Part shown: positions 61,757 through 64,000 of the stretch, piece by piece | Layout of the letters: each line of letters begins with the position of its first letter | Position numbering within the stretch: position 1 is the first letter of the stretch | DNA from: CAYVBW01 sp964588685 | GTDB taxonomy: Bacteria; Patescibacteriota; Microgenomatia; UBA1400; PJMF01 | Reading direction: 5' to 3' | DNA: 64,000 bases | Assembly: GCA_964588685.1 (NCBI GenBank) | Contig: CAZPQG010000002.1 | Span: 39,621 to 103,620, forward strand | Made by a program: the position numbers and the translations under genes | Notes under the pieces: generated by a model | Database searches by the model: none | What the model saw: only the letters and a program-made list of their open reading frames with translations | Told to the model about the DNA's origin: nothing

Positions 61757-62479
61757 TTAAATGGAATTTCCTGCAGAAGCCAGTTGAAAATTCCGCTCTT
61801 TCTTTTCATTTATATTATCTCTGGGACCAACATAAATAAAAAAATTTTCTTCGTCATCAATGAAAGCAACAGGTTGATATAAACCTGCCATTAACTTAAA
61901 TTCCACAGGAAATTTTTCTACCTTGCCGGTTAACGTCAGTTGAAATCTATCATCATTGAAAAAAGAAGCTGTAAACATATCTCTTAAGTCTAAATGATTT
62001 AAAACTTCGTCTTTTGATTCCATTTTTTGCGAAAAAGGCAGAAAGACGACAATCTCTTGAGCAGCAAAATTATCTTTAATGTTAACCATAAAAGTCAATG
62101 GTTTCTGCTTCTCAATTGACCAAATCACTTTTATTTCTATTAGTTCATTTTCAAAATCAGCAATTAAATAAGGCCGGCCTTGGATAGCCTCTATCCTTTT
62201 AAATGGCTTATTGGTTAAACTATTAGTCAAGCCAATTTCACAATGGAGCTCTTCCTTTAAGGAATCTATAATTGCTTCAGCAGACAGCATATGTCTAGCA
62301 AAACTAGCTGCGTTTTCAGATGATTCTTTGAATTCAGGAAAAGAATTTTCAAAGCCATTATTGCTACCAAACTCATTTTTATATGTTAAATAATAATACA
62401 ACCAATTTACAAATAAAATTACATCTCTTGATAGCTGCTCAAATTTTTCTGCAGAATTATTTGGCTCAAACTCAGTCAT
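61757..62479 (-). CDS. Hypothetical protein, unrecognised
   Basis: I do not recognise this 240-residue protein. It has no signal peptide or membrane segment. The first third is helical and acidic. From about residue 95 it alternates hydrophobic and polar residues in a way that suggests a beta-rich domain (RPYLIADFENELIEIKVIWS, PVEFKLMAGLYQPVAFID). No catalytic motif is visible. It is transcribed away from the downstream helicase gene, with a 115-base divergent promoter region between. Confidence 0.7.
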   Translation of the reverse strand: MTEFEPNNSAEKFEQLSRDVILFVNWLYYYLTYKNEFGSNNGFENSFPEFKESSENAASFARHMLSAEAIIDSLKEELHCEIGLTNSLTNKPFKRIEAIQGRPYLIADFENELIEIKVIWSIEKQKPLTFMVNIKDNFAAQEIVVFLPFSQKMESKDEVLNHLDLRDMFTASFFNDDRFQLTLTGKVEKFPVEFKLMAGLYQPVAFIDDEENFFIYVGPRDNINEKKERNFQLASAGNSI

Positions 62480-62594
62480 AGTTGGAACTAGCTAATAATA
62501 TTGACACATTTTACCATTCTATTTTTAAAATATTTCAAGCCAATAACACAAATTTATCGGGATAAAGTCTTTTTATTCCTGCTACAATAAATAT

Positions 62595-63764
62595 ATGCAA
62601 CTATCACAAGATAAAAAAAAGGTTTTAAATCAACTCATCGACTGGTTTCGCACCAACTATAAAAAAAACAATTATATTACTTTAGGCGGATACGCCGGCA
62701 CAGGTAAAAGCACTTTAATAGCTATTTTGCGGCGTATTCTTTATATTAAAAACAAAGATCTAAAAATTTCCTTTGCCTCATACACAGGCAAAGCAACCCA
62801 AGTTTTAAAAACTTATCTCAAAACCAGCAAAACTTTTTACGATCAAGATTTTATCGGCACTATTCATTCTTTAATTTATTCCCCTAGAATAGACAAGAAC
62901 GGCAGGGTTAAATCCTGGGAAAAAAAGCAGGATTTAGAAACAGATTTGATAATTATTGACGAAGCTTCAATGGTCAGCAGCGATATTTGGCGCGACTTAC
63001 GTTCTTTTCAAGTGCCAATTATTGCAGTAGGTGACCATGGACAGTTGTTCCCAATTAACGATCGCTTTAACTTAATGCAAAAACCTGATCTAAAACTAGA
63101 AATAATTCATCGCCAAGCACAAGAAAACCCTATTATCCAACTTTCAATTATGGCTCGCGAGCAGGGCTTTATTCCGGCTAAAAAATATAGCTCAAAAGTG
63201 ATTAAAGTTAATCAGGCCAGCTTTGGTGCTCAAGAATTAGCCGAACAATTATTGGCAGAGTTTGACAAAGATATGTTGATTTTAACCGGCTATAATTTTA
63301 CTAGAAAAAAAATCAACCAATCAATCAGACAAAATTTTGGTTTTTATGAACCTGTCCCTCAACCTAAAGACCGAGTTATTTGCTTGAAAAACAATCACAG
63401 CAAAGGTGTCTATAATGGTATGCTTGGCACGATTCAAAAAATCAGTCGAGAAGACGAAAACTGGTACTATGCTGAGATCAACATGGATGACTTGCAAAAA
63501 AACTACCAAGGCCTAATTTCAACAGAACAATTTAAAGCTGAAAAAACCTTGACTTATGATAAACAACGCAAGCAAGCATTTAAAGGAGATTTATTTGATT
63601 TTGGCTACGCTTTAACTGTTCACAAAGCTCAAGGCAGCCAAGCAAAAAAAGTAGTGTTGTTTGAACAGAGATTTAAGCAGATGGATGATGAGGAATGGAG
63701 CCGCTGGTTATATACAGCTGTTACTAGGGCAGAAGAAGAATTATATATTTTTGGAGAAAATTAG
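62595..63764 (+). CDS. RecD/Dda-like DNA helicase
   Basis: Superfamily 1 5'-3' helicase of the short RecD/Dda kind. The 389-residue protein has Walker A GGYAGTGKSTLIAIL (about 32-46), motif Ia SYTGKATQVL and Walker B LIIIDEASMVSSD. Motif III is PIIAVGDHGQLFPI. A UvrD_C_2-like SH3 insertion follows, and motif VI is FGYALTVHKAQGSQAKKVVLFE with VTRAEEELYIF. It lacks the N-terminal domain of RecD2, so Dda-like is the best description. A TACAAT box (62583-62588) lies six bases before the ATG, suggesting a leaderless transcript. Confidence 0.9.
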   Translation: MQLSQDKKKVLNQLIDWFRTNYKKNNYITLGGYAGTGKSTLIAILRRILYIKNKDLKISFASYTGKATQVLKTYLKTSKTFYDQDFIGTIHSLIYSPRIDKNGRVKSWEKKQDLETDLIIIDEASMVSSDIWRDLRSFQVPIIAVGDHGQLFPINDRFNLMQKPDLKLEIIHRQAQENPIIQLSIMAREQGFIPAKKYSSKVIKVNQASFGAQELAEQLLAEFDKDMLILTGYNFTRKKINQSIRQNFGFYEPVPQPKDRVICLKNNHSKGVYNGMLGTIQKISREDENWYYAEINMDDLQKNYQGLISTEQFKAEKTLTYDKQRKQAFKGDLFDFGYALTVHKAQGSQAKKVVLFEQRFKQMDDEEWSRWLYTAVTRAEEELYIFGEN

Positions 63765-63783
63765 ACTTAGTCTTCTTTAACTG

Positions 63784-64000
63784 GCTAATTTAATATGAAG
63801 AACGATGATTTAGAACCTTGCGAATTGAGACACGGGCGGATTTACTGCTCGCTCATTTTTCAAATTCGCTTCCAGCATAAGCAGGTTGCTCGTAAACTCG
63901 CAACTTGCTTGACTTCTCATCCCGCTCTTTTATTTTAAGAAGCAGCTAATTTAATATGAGGAACGATGATTTAGAACCTTGCGAATTGAGACACGGGCGG
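63784..64000 (+). repeat. Tandem direct repeats, about 161-base period, running off the window
   Basis: A 56-base sequence beginning GCTAATTTAATATGA and ending ACACGGGCGG occurs at 63784-63839 and again at 63945-64000, with one A/G difference. The two starts are 161 bases apart. Between them lies structured repeat copy 3. The second unit is cut by the window edge, so further units may follow. No reading frame spans the array. Confidence 0.85.
63838..63920 (+). repeat. Structured interspersed repeat, copy 3
   Basis: Same order as the copies at 40540 and 59148: GGATTTACTG left end, CGCTC, hairpin 1 ATTT-TTC-AAAT (63855-63865), TCGCTTCC, hairpin 2 AGCA-N9-TGCT (63874-63890), TTCTCAT right end (63914-63920). 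It is shorter than copy 1 between hairpin 2 and the right end. It is embedded in the 161-base tandem unit. Confidence 0.65.

Noticed and set aside
1..64000. Recoding of TGA as glycine, as in some CPR lineages
   Set aside because: TGA ends real genes (for example at 14053, 15381 and 27651), and no conserved gene is interrupted by in-frame TGA.
1..64000. CRISPR arrays, prophage or complete insertion sequences
   Set aside because: No regularly spaced 25-40 base repeats with spacers, no transposase, integrase or phage structural genes were seen.

Overview
This is an AT-rich bacterial window using the standard stop codons: TGA, TAA and TAG all end real genes, so TGA is not recoded. The gene set points to a candidate-phyla-radiation (Patescibacteria) genome, probably in the Parcubacteria lineage. 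The evidence is a compact division and peptidoglycan cluster, a eukaryote-like IleS, split transketolase, very short clamp-loader delta, CPR-style LytR_C membrane proteins, tRNA genes without an encoded CCA, and few biosynthetic genes. The lineage is inferred from gene style, since no rRNA is present.

Layout. 1-12.7 kb (minus strand): the 5' part of ileS, then the division/cell-wall cluster read lepB, murB, murA, mraY, ftsW, murG, ftsQ, ftsA, ftsZ. 12.8-15.4 kb (plus): a lipid-linked glycan flippase and an O-antigen ligase/polymerase-like protein. 15.4-17.7 kb (minus): an Ig-like surface protein, a HAD phosphatase, a small unknown protein and tRNAs Thr(CGT), Gly(CCC) and Asp(GTC). 18.1-28.7 kb (plus): lemA-htpX, gatC-gatA-gatB, dnaE and the two transketolase halves. 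28.7-40.3 kb (minus): a NUDIX hydrolase, mutM, secA, serS, a lysS-HD fusion, greA, a large LytR_C protein and a cupin. 40.4-45.8 kb: tRNA-Lys with duplicated flanks, efp, a cation exchanger, hsp20 under two CIRCE-like operators, a secreted glycosidase-like protein, a lysozyme-fold protein, a candidate small RNA and tRNA-Leu(TAG). 45.9-51.5 kb (plus): a YgjP metallopeptidase-like protein, holA and a sugar-phosphate set (RHH-nucleotidyltransferase fusion, phosphomannomutase, NUDIX, phosphoglucose/phosphomannose isomerase). 51.8-55.3 kb: a pair of homologues of PEP synthase and enolase that have both lost catalytic residues. 55.6-63.8 kb (plus unless stated): lexA, pyrG, rplS, yraN, tRNA-Glu, an SGNH hydrolase, a ferritin-like protein, idi, an unknown minus-strand gene and a RecD/Dda-like helicase. 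The right edge enters a tandem repeat.

How the parts fit. The left third builds and divides the wall: MurA/MurB make UDP-MurNAc, MraY/MurG make lipid II, FtsW polymerises it, and FtsZ/FtsA/FtsQ place the divisome. The flippase and ligase, with the mannose/glucose-phosphate set at 47.6-51.5 kb, suggest a surface glycan. The rest is mostly translation, replication and repair, secretion and protein quality control.

Most notable: (1) the adjacent degenerate PEP-synthase-like and enolase-like genes (51834-55283); (2) a roughly 100-base repeat in three diverged copies (about 40.54, 59.15 and 63.84 kb) with two small hairpins whose stems change in a compensatory way, two copies beside tRNA genes and two inside tandem duplications; (3) a compact candidate sRNA at 45659-45732; (4) fusions of LysRS to an HD hydrolase and of a ribbon-helix-helix domain to a sugar nucleotidyltransferase; (5) two tandem CIRCE-like operators on hsp20.
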